Assembly: GCA_913775525.1 (NCBI GenBank)
Contig: CAJYLH010000020.1
Location: 85,273 to 149,272 of the forward strand
Length of the DNA: 64,000 nucleotides
From: an uncultured Chryseobacterium sp.
Lineage (GTDB): Bacteria > Bacteroidota > Bacteroidia > Flavobacteriales > Weeksellaceae
Reading direction: 5' to 3'
Made by a program: the position numbers and the translations under genes. A model generated the notes under the pieces. That model searched no databases and had not been told where the DNA came from. It saw nothing but the letters and a program-made list of their open reading frames with translations. Positions 1 through 6,938 of the stretch are shown here, piece by piece; position 1 is the stretch's first letter, and the number at the start of each line of letters is the position of its first letter.

Positions 1-1
1 A

Positions 2-583
2 ATGGTTAACCAGTCCCAGGCAGATTGGTTCCACGTGGATGTTATGGACGGAAGGTTCGTCCCGAATATCTCATTCGGTTTTCCAGTCATGAAAACTGTA
101 CAGCAGCATGCGAAAAAATTCGTAGACGTTCATTTGATGATTGTAGAACCGGAAAAATATGTGGAAGAATTTATTGACCACGGTGCTGATTTGGTATCCG
201 TACATTATGAAGCCTGTGTACACCTTCACAGGACTATCCACCATATTCAGAGTAAAGGAGCGAAGGCAGGTGTCGTATTGAATCCTTCCACCCCTGTGTT
301 ACTGCTTGAAGATATTATTGCAGACGTGGATCTGGTGCTCCTGATGAGCGTAAATCCGGGATTCGGGGGACAGAAATTCATTGATAATACGTATAAAAAG
401 ATTTCTGAAACCAAGGATCTTATCCTGAGCAACAATTCCACAGCCCTGATTCAGATTGACGGAGGGGTGAACCTGGATAACGCTTCAAAACTTTTCGAAG
501 CAGGAGCAGATGTCCTGGTAGCCGGAAATGCCGTGTTCTCTGCTGAGAATCCGGAAAAGACGATTGAACTTTTAAAGATCTGA
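2..583 (+). CDS. rpe: Ribulose-phosphate 3-epimerase, N-terminus cut off
   Basis: Interconverts ribulose 5-phosphate and xylulose 5-phosphate in the cytosolic pentose phosphate pathway. The visible 193 residues cover most of the TIM barrel: the metal/substrate segment HVDVMDGRFVPN near the start, VHLM, the loop MSVNPGFGGQ and the phosphate-binding end IDGGVN followed by a GADVLVAGNAVF strand. The family is usually about 215-220 residues, so some 20-25 N-terminal residues lie left of the window. The ATG at position 2 is internal, not the true start. A hairpin terminator follows 28 bases after the stop. The family call is secure. Confidence 0.95.
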   Translation: MVNQSQADWFHVDVMDGRFVPNISFGFPVMKTVQQHAKKFVDVHLMIVEPEKYVEEFIDHGADLVSVHYEACVHLHRTIHHIQSKGAKAGVVLNPSTPVLLLEDIIADVDLVLLMSVNPGFGGQKFIDNTYKKISETKDLILSNNSTALIQIDGGVNLDNASKLFEAGADVLVAGNAVFSAENPEKTIELLKI

Positions 584-610
584 TCTTTTATACCATACTT
601 ATAACATAAA

Positions 611-637
611 AGGCAGCCGGGTGGCTGCCTCTTTCTT
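611..637 (+). terminator. Rho-independent terminator of rpe
   Basis: An 8-bp perfect stem (AGGCAGCC / GGCTGCCT) with a GGGT loop is followed by CTTTCTT. It sits directly after the rpe stop on the same strand. Confidence 0.8.
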
Positions 638-934
638 GTGTAGAGTAGTAGAATTAAGCTTACATGGTTACCAATCTATAATAAGATTGAATGCTTATAT
701 TTTGTTTATTGTGATACAAAGATGCATAAATCATCTGAAAGGCACATCCGTATAAATACGTAATTTTTATTTTGCGTATTTGCCCCTATGCAGCCTGACA
801 AGACACTGTAACTGATAAATCATCATTATGATGCTATTAGAATGGCCTTTGAAAAAGCGAATTATACACCTGCTGTGGTGTGTATGTCATTTTGGCACAG
901 GGAAATCAGGATAAACAGTTTGTCAATATGTCAC
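638..934. other. Intergenic region between rpe and ndk, no gene seen
   Basis: This AT-rich stretch separates two convergent genes, each with its own terminator. No open frame with coding character was found. It contains one TTTTGGCACAG string near 890-900, which recurs at about 1504-1514; the significance is unknown. Confidence 0.5.
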
Positions 935-960
935 AAAAAAGCCGGGAAAACTCCCGGCTC
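935..960 (-). terminator. Rho-independent terminator of ndk
   Basis: On the minus strand a GCCGGG/CCCGGC stem with a six-base loop is followed by six T (plus-strand A run 935-940). It lies 20 bases beyond the ndk stop. Confidence 0.8.
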
Positions 961-979
961 CTTATGGTATAAAATATTC

Positions 980-1396
980 TTAAAATATTTCTCTTCCTGA
1001 AAAATGGAATTGTGCTTCGATCAATGCATTCTCATCAGAATCTGATCCGTGAACTGCATTCTCCCCTACGCTTCTGGCGAACATCTTTCTGATGGTTCCT
1101 TCAGCGGCATCAGCAGGATTGGTAGCTCCGATCAACGTTCTGAAATCTTCTACAGCATTATCCTTTTCCAATACTGCTGCTACGATTGGTCCTGAGCTCA
1201 TAAATTCTACCAATTCTCCGTAGAAAGGTCTTTCTGAATGTACTTCATAGAATTTTTTAGCATCAGCAACAGTAAGCTGCGTCAGTTTCATTGCTTTGAT
1301 TCTGAAACCTGCCTCAGAGATTTTCCCCAGTATGGCCCCAATATGTCCGTCAGCAACTGCATCAGGCTTAATCATCGTGAATGTAATGTTAGACAT
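980..1396 (-). CDS. ndk: Nucleoside diphosphate kinase
   Basis: Transfers the gamma phosphate of ATP to other nucleoside diphosphates through a phosphohistidine intermediate, balancing the NTP and dNTP pools. At 138 residues it has the normal family length. The N-terminus [10 protein letters not shown] is the family signature, and the active-site motif NAVHGSDS places the phosphorylated histidine at about residue 116. The gene stands alone, with its terminator just downstream. A TAATTTCG string on the minus strand at 1421-1428 could be a weak -7 promoter element. Confidence 0.97.
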   Translation of the reverse strand: MSNITFTMIKPDAVADGHIGAILGKISEAGFRIKAMKLTQLTVADAKKFYEVHSERPFYGELVEFMSSGPIVAAVLEKDNAVEDFRTLIGATNPADAAEGTIRKMFARSVGENAVHGSDSDENALIEAQFHFSGREIF

Positions 1397-1575
1397 AAAT
1401 ATAGTAATTTTTTAATGGCGCGAAATTACAAAAAAATACCTTTAATAGCATTTAATTTTTTCACAACATAAAAATATTTTGAAATTTATTAAAAACAAAA
1501 ATATTTTGGCACAGTAATTGTTTATTACATTCCGATTCTCATGTTTAATTTGAGTTTTCATGGTTATTAGTTTTT
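1397..1575. other. ndk upstream region with a sigma54-like element on the plus strand
   Basis: This is the upstream region of ndk. On the plus strand 1507-1522 reads TGGCACAGTAATTGTT, close to the sigma54 pattern TGGCAC-N5-TTGC with GG and G(T) at the right spacing. A ten-codon frame including stop (encoding MFNLSFHGY) begins at about 1541. No larger gene is visible. Confidence 0.3.
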
Positions 1576-1598
1576 ACCCAGCTTCGGCTGGGTTTTTT
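1576..1598 (+). terminator. Orphan plus-strand terminator hairpin
   Basis: A perfect 7-bp stem (ACCCAGC/GCTGGGT) closed by a TTCG tetraloop is followed by six T. No plus-strand gene lies upstream of it until rpe, which already has its own terminator. It therefore suggests a short plus-strand transcript starting inside 1397-1575. Confidence 0.65.
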
Positions 1599-1874
1599 AT
1601 TTTAATGGATTTGTATATATACTTATTATATAAATAAGTACTTAAAATAAATCAGACATCGAAAGTAAGTATGCGGATTAAATAACAGGAAAAAGTACTG
1701 ATTTCTAAGATGCCTATCCATGCGGAAGCCAGAAATCATAGAAATTGAGATGCATGGAAACTTTTATTAAGTGTCCATCGTATTATACGCTAAAAAAATC
1801 GAAAAACCCCTTAAATTCCAGGATAGTCTTGAGCAAAATGCACTGTATAATGTATACCATACATTACACCTACG
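1599..1874. other. Spacer between the orphan terminator and rsgA, no gene seen
   Basis: AT-rich DNA with an imperfect palindrome at 1620-1640 (TACTTATTATATAAATAAGTA). No gene-like frame was recognised. Confidence 0.4.
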
Positions 1875-2801
1875 CTATTTCTGCACGGCCTCTTCCGCTT
1901 CATCCATCAGTTTGATATAAGTGGCATACCGGGATTCAAAAATATCTCCGGTTTCCAAGCCGGCGATGACAGCACATTTGGGTTCGTTGATGTGAAGGCA
2001 GTTATGGAACTTACATTCTTCCCTTTTTTTGAATATTTCCGGGAAATAATGCTGCACCTCCTCCTTTTCGATATCGATCATTGCAAATTCACGGACTCCG
2101 GGAGTATCAATGACATTCCCGCCAAAGTTCCAGAAATACATCTGGGCAAAAGTCGTGGTATGCTTACCTTTGAGGTGCGTGTCCGATATTTCTGAAGTTC
2201 TGAGATTAAGTCCGGGCTGAAGTGCATTAACGAGGGTAGATTTACCGCATCCGGAATGTCCGAAGAACACGGATGTCTGATCCTTGAGCAAGTCCTGTAA
2301 TTGGTCAAGGTGAAGCTTTGTATAAGAAGAGATTTCTAAGGTGTTATAACCGATATTTTGATAGAGGAATTCAATATCCTTTACCATTTCAGCCTCCTCT
2401 TCATTAAGAACATCCATTTTATTGAACAGGATGAGTGGTGTAATGTTGTACGCTTCACAACAGGCCAGAAAGCGGTCCAGAAACCCTAAAGATGTTTCAG
2501 GATGTTTCAACGTAAAAATAAAACAGGCCAGATCAATATTGGACGCAATGATATGCGCTTCTTTGGAAAGGTTGACCGATTTCCGGATCAGGTAATTCCT
2601 GCGCGGCTCTATTTTGGTGATCCAGGCAATATCATCTTTCTCCAGCTGGAATTCCACATGATCTCCCACAGCAAGAGGATTGGTAAGCCGGGTTTTCAGG
2701 AGTTTGAATTTCCCGCGTATCCTGGCTTCAAAAATGGCATCGGTTTCCAGATCGAGGACCTGATACCAGCTTCCTGTAGATTTGATGATTTTTCCTTTCA
2801 T
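1875..2801 (-). CDS. rsgA: Ribosome small subunit-dependent GTPase A
   Basis: Circularly permuted GTPase that checks late 30S subunit maturation. An N-terminal OB fold (about 1-70) is followed by the G domain with NKMD (127-130) before the P-loop GHSGCGKST (181-189) and DTPG (232-235). This permuted motif order is diagnostic. A C-terminal zinc knuckle uses C263, H266/H270, C268 and C276. The length of 308 residues is normal. The gene lies downstream of the DAHP synthase gene on the same strand, separated by about 120 bases containing a 13-bp inverted repeat. Confidence 0.95.
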   Translation of the reverse strand: MKGKIIKSTGSWYQVLDLETDAIFEARIRGKFKLLKTRLTNPLAVGDHVEFQLEKDDIAWITKIEPRRNYLIRKSVNLSKEAHIIASNIDLACFIFTLKHPETSLGFLDRFLACCEAYNITPLILFNKMDVLNEEEAEMVKDIEFLYQNIGYNTLEISSYTKLHLDQLQDLLKDQTSVFFGHSGCGKSTLVNALQPGLNLRTSEISDTHLKGKHTTTFAQMYFWNFGGNVIDTPGVREFAMIDIEKEEVQHYFPEIFKKREECKFHNCLHINEPKCAVIAGLETGDIFESRYATYIKLMDEAEEAVQK

Positions 2802-2840
2802 ATTTTACAGGTACAAATATAGGAAATTAGAAGATAGTAA

Positions 2841-2901
2841 TCACGGCAGAAAACCTGAATATAAGGGTAAACATCCTTTCTCCCGTGATTTTCTGCCGTG
2901 A
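2841..2901. repeat. 13-bp perfect inverted repeat with an alternative internal arm
   Basis: TCACGGCAGAAAA at 2841-2853 is perfectly complementary to 2889-2901. A third copy of part of the arm (CCGTGAT, 2883-2889) could pair with ATCACGG at 2840-2846 instead, so two mutually exclusive hairpins are possible. It lies between the end of the DAHP synthase gene and the start of rsgA, so it may be a terminator without a strong T run or a leader structure of rsgA. Confidence 0.6.
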
Positions 2902-2922
2902 CATCTGATATTGGGCAACCGT

Positions 2923-4002
2923 TTAACGATCGATCATGATATTGTTCTGAACCTCGATCGACTCTTCATGGATCGCTTTGAAAAGTTTTTCCATAAACTC
3001 CTGGGACATCCCGGTCTCACCGGCTTTCTGCCTTGCATATTCAGTGATTACTTTCCACCGTTCAGGCTGGAAGATGGCGATATCGTTTTCCTTCTTCAGC
3101 TTTCCGATTTTTTCAGAGACTTTCATTCGCTGGGAAAGAAGTTCAATCAGCTGGAAGTCGATATCTGAAATCAGCGTTCTGTGCCGGTCCATTTCATCTT
3201 CGAAACCGGCCATTTCCGTGGTCCTGATCTTAAGGTTGGAAATCAGGTCGGCAAGTACTTCCGGCGTAATCTGCTGGGAAGCATCGCTCCATGCCTCATC
3301 CGGACTGCAATGGCTTTCTATGATGGCGCCCTGGTATCCTACATTCAGTCCTTCCTGGGTAATATCTGCCAGTCCAGTCCTGTTACCGCAGATATGGGAA
3401 GGATCGATCAGCATCGGAATATTTGGGAACTGGCTTTTAAAATCCAGTGCAATCTGCCAGTTGGGATTGTTCCTGTATTTTGTCTTCTGGTATGTTGAAA
3501 ATCCTCTGTGGATAGCCCCTAGTTTTGTGATCCCCTGTCCCAACAGCCTTTCCAGTGCCCCGATCCACAAAGCGAGATCAGGATTCACAGGGTTTTTCAC
3601 GAAAACCGGTTTATCAACACCTCTCAGGGCCATAGCGATTTCCTGAACCGTAAAAGGATTCACGGTAGAGCGGGCACCGATCCACAGGACATCAACATCC
3701 GCTTCAAGAGCTGCAAATACATGATGGGCATTGGCGACTTCTGTTGCTGTTTTGAATCCATATTCTTCTTTTACTTTCTTCAGCCAGTTCAGTCCAATAA
3801 CCCCTACGCCTTCAAATCCGTTCGGTTTGGTCCTTGGTTTCCAGATCCCGGCACGGAATACCGGTACCGGAGCTCCGCTTTCCCTGATCCTTCGGGCTGT
3901 CTCAAGCATCTGTGATTCACTTTCGGCACTGCAGGGACCGGCAATCATCATCGGTTGCGGAAATTCATTGATCCAATTGCTGTTTAATTCTTTTAAATTC
4001 AT
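2923..4002 (-). CDS. Bifunctional DAHP synthase / chorismate mutase (type II)
   Basis: Joins phosphoenolpyruvate and erythrose 4-phosphate to DAHP, the first step of aromatic amino acid synthesis, and converts chorismate to prephenate. Residues 1-260 form the DAHP synthase barrel of the KDPG-like class: MMIAGPCSAESE near the start, FRAGIWKPRTKPNGF, WIGARSTVNPF, FVKNPVNPDLALW and IDPSHICGNR. From about 270 to 359 an all-helical chorismate mutase follows (IDFQLIELLSQRMKVSEKIG and a QPERW segment). The fusion is typical of Bacteroidota; in related fusions the mutase domain can transmit feedback inhibition. The upstream 370 bases contain a candidate aromatic leader peptide and several hairpins. 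Confidence 0.93.
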   Translation of the reverse strand: MNLKELNSNWINEFPQPMMIAGPCSAESESQMLETARRIRESGAPVPVFRAGIWKPRTKPNGFEGVGVIGLNWLKKVKEEYGFKTATEVANAHHVFAALEADVDVLWIGARSTVNPFTVQEIAMALRGVDKPVFVKNPVNPDLALWIGALERLLGQGITKLGAIHRGFSTYQKTKYRNNPNWQIALDFKSQFPNIPMLIDPSHICGNRTGLADITQEGLNVGYQGAIIESHCSPDEAWSDASQQITPEVLADLISNLKIRTTEMAGFEDEMDRHRTLISDIDFQLIELLSQRMKVSEKIGKLKKENDIAIFQPERWKVITEYARQKAGETGMSQEFMEKLFKAIHEESIEVQNNIMIDR

Positions 4003-4103
4003 ATTTGTCTGTTATTTTTAAATTAATGTCAATAGTATAGTGATTATAAACTTACTTTATAATTCTTTTCAAAAAATGCCGTTAAAAATTATTTAATGAA
4101 TGC

Positions 4104-4125
4104 GGAATATCTGAAGGTGTATTCC
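4104..4125 (-). promoter_or_regulatory. Hairpin between the aromatic leader and the DAHP synthase start
   Basis: A 6-bp stem (GGAATA / TATTCC) with a ten-base loop. It lies between the stop of the candidate leader frame (4152) and the DAHP synthase start (4002). A minus-strand T run follows at 4070-4075, too far away for a standard terminator. Confidence 0.35.
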
Positions 4126-4151
4126 TGTATTTTTTGAGAAAGAAAAATCAG

Positions 4152-4295
4152 TTAGCAATACCAGTAAAAACGGTAATACGTTCTGAAATTTCTGTAATAG
4201 GCAGTGAAAAAGCTAAATCGTCCGCTAAAACTATTAGCGGAAGCAAAACCGGAGCGGTTTTCAGCGAACTGATATGATATCAATATTGTATTCAC
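4152..4295 (-). promoter_or_regulatory. Candidate aromatic leader peptide (attenuator) upstream of DAHP synthase
   Basis: An open frame on the minus strand, in the 5' region of the DAHP synthase gene, ends with an extreme cluster of aromatic codons. Of its last 19 residues 11 are Phe, Tyr or Trp: FFTAYYRNFRTYYRFYWYC, then TAA. Runs of codons for the end product of the regulated pathway are the hallmark of ribosome-mediated attenuation. No ATG is present. A GTG at 4295-4293 is the nearest plausible start, and the frame stays open back to a TTG at 4364. No classical terminator was found between the leader stop and the gene. The composition is seen directly; the function is inferred. Confidence 0.45.
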
Positions 4296-4350
4296 CTGGT
4301 TAAAGCCGTTTGGACGGCTGATCCGGAGCTGTTTTATGATCGCCCGGATC
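4221..4350. repeat. Cluster of four hairpins in the DAHP synthase upstream region
   Basis: Four inverted repeats occur within 130 bases: TCCGCTAA/TTAGCGGA (4221-4228 and 4234-4241), AAAACCG/CGGTTTT (4245-4251 and 4255-4261), AGCCGT/ACGGCT with a TTGG loop (4304-4309 and 4314-4319), and GATCCGG/CCGGATC (4320-4326 and 4344-4350). On the minus strand the third is followed by TTTA and could be a weak dnaX terminator. All precede the aromatic codon run in the minus-strand transcript. Confidence 0.6.
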
Positions 4351-4376
4351 CAATTATCTGACAAATATATAAAAAA

Positions 4377-6070
4377 TTATGACAAATCAAACTTCATCAG
4401 GTTATCAAGTTCTTTAAGAAGTGGATTTTTTTCGGCCAGTTTTTCAAAGATTTTCCTTTTAGTCATTACCTCAATCTTCAGATTCTCGAAATCACGGTGG
4501 TATTCTATCCGGATCATGTAGTTATGAACCTTTCTCTTGAAATGGTTGAAAAACTCACCGCTTATTTTATCAAACTCAGCTTTGGCCGAATCTGAAGGAT
4601 ACAGCACGCGCACTGTGTTTTCTTCAGCCTTAACCAGACTGAAGCCTTTGATCGCATTGAATACAAAAGGGTCTTTGGACTGTACCTGTTTTAGAAAGAG
4701 CTTCCACTCCATCTGCAGGTCTGTTTCGGTAAAATGACTTTGAGGAAGGTTTTCATCTTTTACTACAGCCTCTTCCTGTTTTTCCTCTTTGTCTTCTTTA
4801 TTGAGAAAGGAACTGATACTGAAGCCGGAAGAAATGGCCTGCCTTGATAAAGGTTTGGTAGTTTTCTTAATAACCACTTCATTCACCTCTTCCACCAAAG
4901 GTTTTTCCTGAGGTTTTTCTTTAACCTCAAGCTTTTTTTCCTGAATTTTCGGTTGTACAGCTTCGCTAGGATGCGGAGCTAAGATGATAAACTTTTTTTT
5001 TTTGAAATATCTGCACCGGCCGTAAGGGAAGCCAGCTGCATGAGGGCAATTTCAACAGTAAGCCTCGGGTTTTTGGAATTTTTATAATTGATGTCTGCAT
5101 GGTTGCAGATTTCAATGGCATCCACGAGCTGCTGGGCACTCCATTTGGCTGCCTGCTCTACGAATTTTACTTTTGTTTTCTCTCCCACTTCAATAAGGTC
5201 CATGGTAGAAGCATTCTGAGCCATCATCAGATCTCTGAAATGATTTCCAAGACCGGCAATGAAGATATGCGCATCAAAACCGCGCTTGACGATTTCATTG
5301 AATGCAGAAAGCACTTCCGGAATCTTGTTTTCCTTTGCAAGATCAGCAATGTTCAGGTACTGGTCATAATCCAGGATATTCAGCACTTCCGCTGCCTTTG
5401 CCAGCGTTATATTCTTTTGGGAGAATGTGGATAGGCGGTCAAAGATCGATAAGGCATCCCTTAAAGCCCCGTCTGCTTTCTGAGCAATAAGATACAGGGC
5501 ATCATCTTCATAAAGAATATGTTCTTTTGAAGCGATTCCTCTCAGATGATCCTGTATGCCTTCAATGGTAATCCTTTTGAAGTCATAGATCTGGCACCTG
5601 GATAAAATCGTTGGGATAATTTTATGCTTCTCAGTAGTGGCCAGGATGAAAATAGCATGGGCGGGCGGTTCTTCAAGAGTTTTCAGAAAGGCATTGAATG
5701 CCGCGGAAGACAACATATGCACCTCATCGATGATGTATACTTTGTACTTGCCTACCTGTGGGGCAAAGCGTACCTGATCTATAAGTTCTCTGATGTCGTC
5801 CACGGAATTATTGGATGCGGCATCAAGCTCATAGATATTATAAGCAAATCCGTCTTCTGAAACAGAGCCGTCCTTTTCATTGATCTTTCTCGCGAGAATT
5901 CTGGCACATGTTGTTTTACCTACACCACGGGGCCCGCAAAACAACAATGCCTGTGCCAGCTGATTTTCTCCGATTGCATGCTCTAAAGTATCCGTAATAT
6001 GGGATTGCCCAACAACGGTATTGAATTCCTGTGGGCGGTATTTCCTTGCAGATACTATGAAATTTTCCAT
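4377..6070 (-). CDS. dnaX: DNA polymerase III subunit gamma/tau, read through a slippery A11 run
   Basis: Clamp-loader ATPase of the replicase. The N-terminal AAA+ domain has Walker A GPRGVGKT (46-53), Walker B DEVH (115-118) and a TTEKHK sensor segment. The zinc-binding cysteines found in E. coli DnaX are absent between Walker A and Walker B. In frame zero the protein ends at residue 363 just after an 11-A run (4993-5003, minus strand). A -1 shift on A-AAA-AAA, or slippage of the polymerase, joins it to the downstream frame ending at 4377. That gives 564 residues in one continuous open frame, with a charged linker and a C-terminal domain. A hairpin covers the frame-zero stop. This matches the known gamma/tau strategy of E. 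coli and Thermus. Confidence 0.9.
4959..5003 (-). promoter_or_regulatory. dnaX frameshift site: A11 run plus stimulatory hairpin
   Basis: The coding strand carries eleven A (5003-4993). After a 12-base spacer comes a hairpin at 4980-4959: AGCT-C-CGC / GCG-A-AGCT with loop ATCCTA, seven base pairs and one C-A mismatch. The frame-zero stop TAG (4981-4979) touches the base of the hairpin. The run offers A-AAA-AAA for -1 ribosomal slipping and is also long enough for transcriptional slippage. Confidence 0.75.
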
Positions 6071-6172
6071 TGGTCAAAAATAAGGAATAAAGTTTTAATC
6101 TGAAAGTTTTAGGTTTTCAAATTTTGAATGAACATTAATCTTTATTCAATGAGAAACTGATGCTTTATTTGA

Positions 6173-6808
6173 TTATTTATTTTTTCTTTTTTCGTAGGCT
6201 GAATCGATGATCTCTTCAATCGCCATTTCGATTTCCTTTCTTCCTGCCTCCGTTTTCAGATCGATTCCGCAAAACTTACTGGCGTTGTGACCGGTATACA
6301 TATTAAGATAATAAGCGCCTGAAACCAACAACGCCGCAATAGCCCTGTAACGCGTAGCATCTTCCCCAAAATGAGGATCAATAGCCGTAAATAACTCTTC
6401 TCCTACTTCTTCTCTTTCATCAGCAATTTTTTTAAGGATAGGCTTGGATTCAGAGAGTCCCCAAAGGATGATCTTCTGAAGCTCTTTATTTTTTTTAAGT
6501 CTGTCGTACTGAGCAATAACCGCCATCTTGGAAAGTTCCTGACCTCCGTCTGACATATCGATTTCTATAGGTTGCTGATCCAGCCTGCTCCAATAGTCCT
6601 GAGAACGGATGTATTCGTCAATCAGTTTTTCAGTACTTCCGAAGTATTCATAAATAAGTTTTTTATCAAAACCGGCTACGGCAGCGATCTTACTCACCTT
6701 CAGTCCGGAATATCCTTTTACTCTTAAAATTTTACCCACCGCAGCAAGCAGTTTCTGTTTTGTTTTTTCTTTATCCCTGATGGGACCTTGTACAACTTTT
6801 CTTGGCAT
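6173..6808 (-). CDS. TetR-family transcriptional regulator
   Basis: A 211-residue protein with an N-terminal TetR helix-turn-helix (about residues 15-60: LLAAVGKILRVKGYSGLKVS, IAAVAGFDKKLIYEYFGS) and a ligand-binding helical domain of unknown specificity. The basic start MPRKVVQGPIRDKEKTKQ is typical. It lies 130 bases downstream of the alpha-oxoamine synthase gene on the same strand, so the two may share a transcript, but no operator is obvious. The ligand and targets cannot be named from the sequence. Confidence 0.85.
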   Translation of the reverse strand: MPRKVVQGPIRDKEKTKQKLLAAVGKILRVKGYSGLKVSKIAAVAGFDKKLIYEYFGSTEKLIDEYIRSQDYWSRLDQQPIEIDMSDGGQELSKMAVIAQYDRLKKNKELQKIILWGLSESKPILKKIADEREEVGEELFTAIDPHFGEDATRYRAIAALLVSGAYYLNMYTGHNASKFCGIDLKTEAGRKEIEMAIEEIIDSAYEKRKNK

Positions 6809-6938
6809 TTCTCTTTATTTATTTTAATACGCAGTTTATTCTTTTTTTGTACTCAGAATCTGCCAGCTAAAGTACAAATAAATTAGTGAATTATTTAATG
6901 TTTTTATGATGATTTATACCACACTTACCTATAATATT

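Noticed and set aside
885-905. Second sigma54 promoter at the first TTTTGGCACAG string
   Set aside because: The -12 half is missing: AAATC replaces TTGC at the needed spacing.
4296-4364. A 70-residue minus-strand frame starting at TTG 4364 as an ordinary protein gene
   Set aside because: There is no ATG, the composition is odd and it overlaps four hairpins. Only its aromatic 3' end is reported, as a leader candidate.
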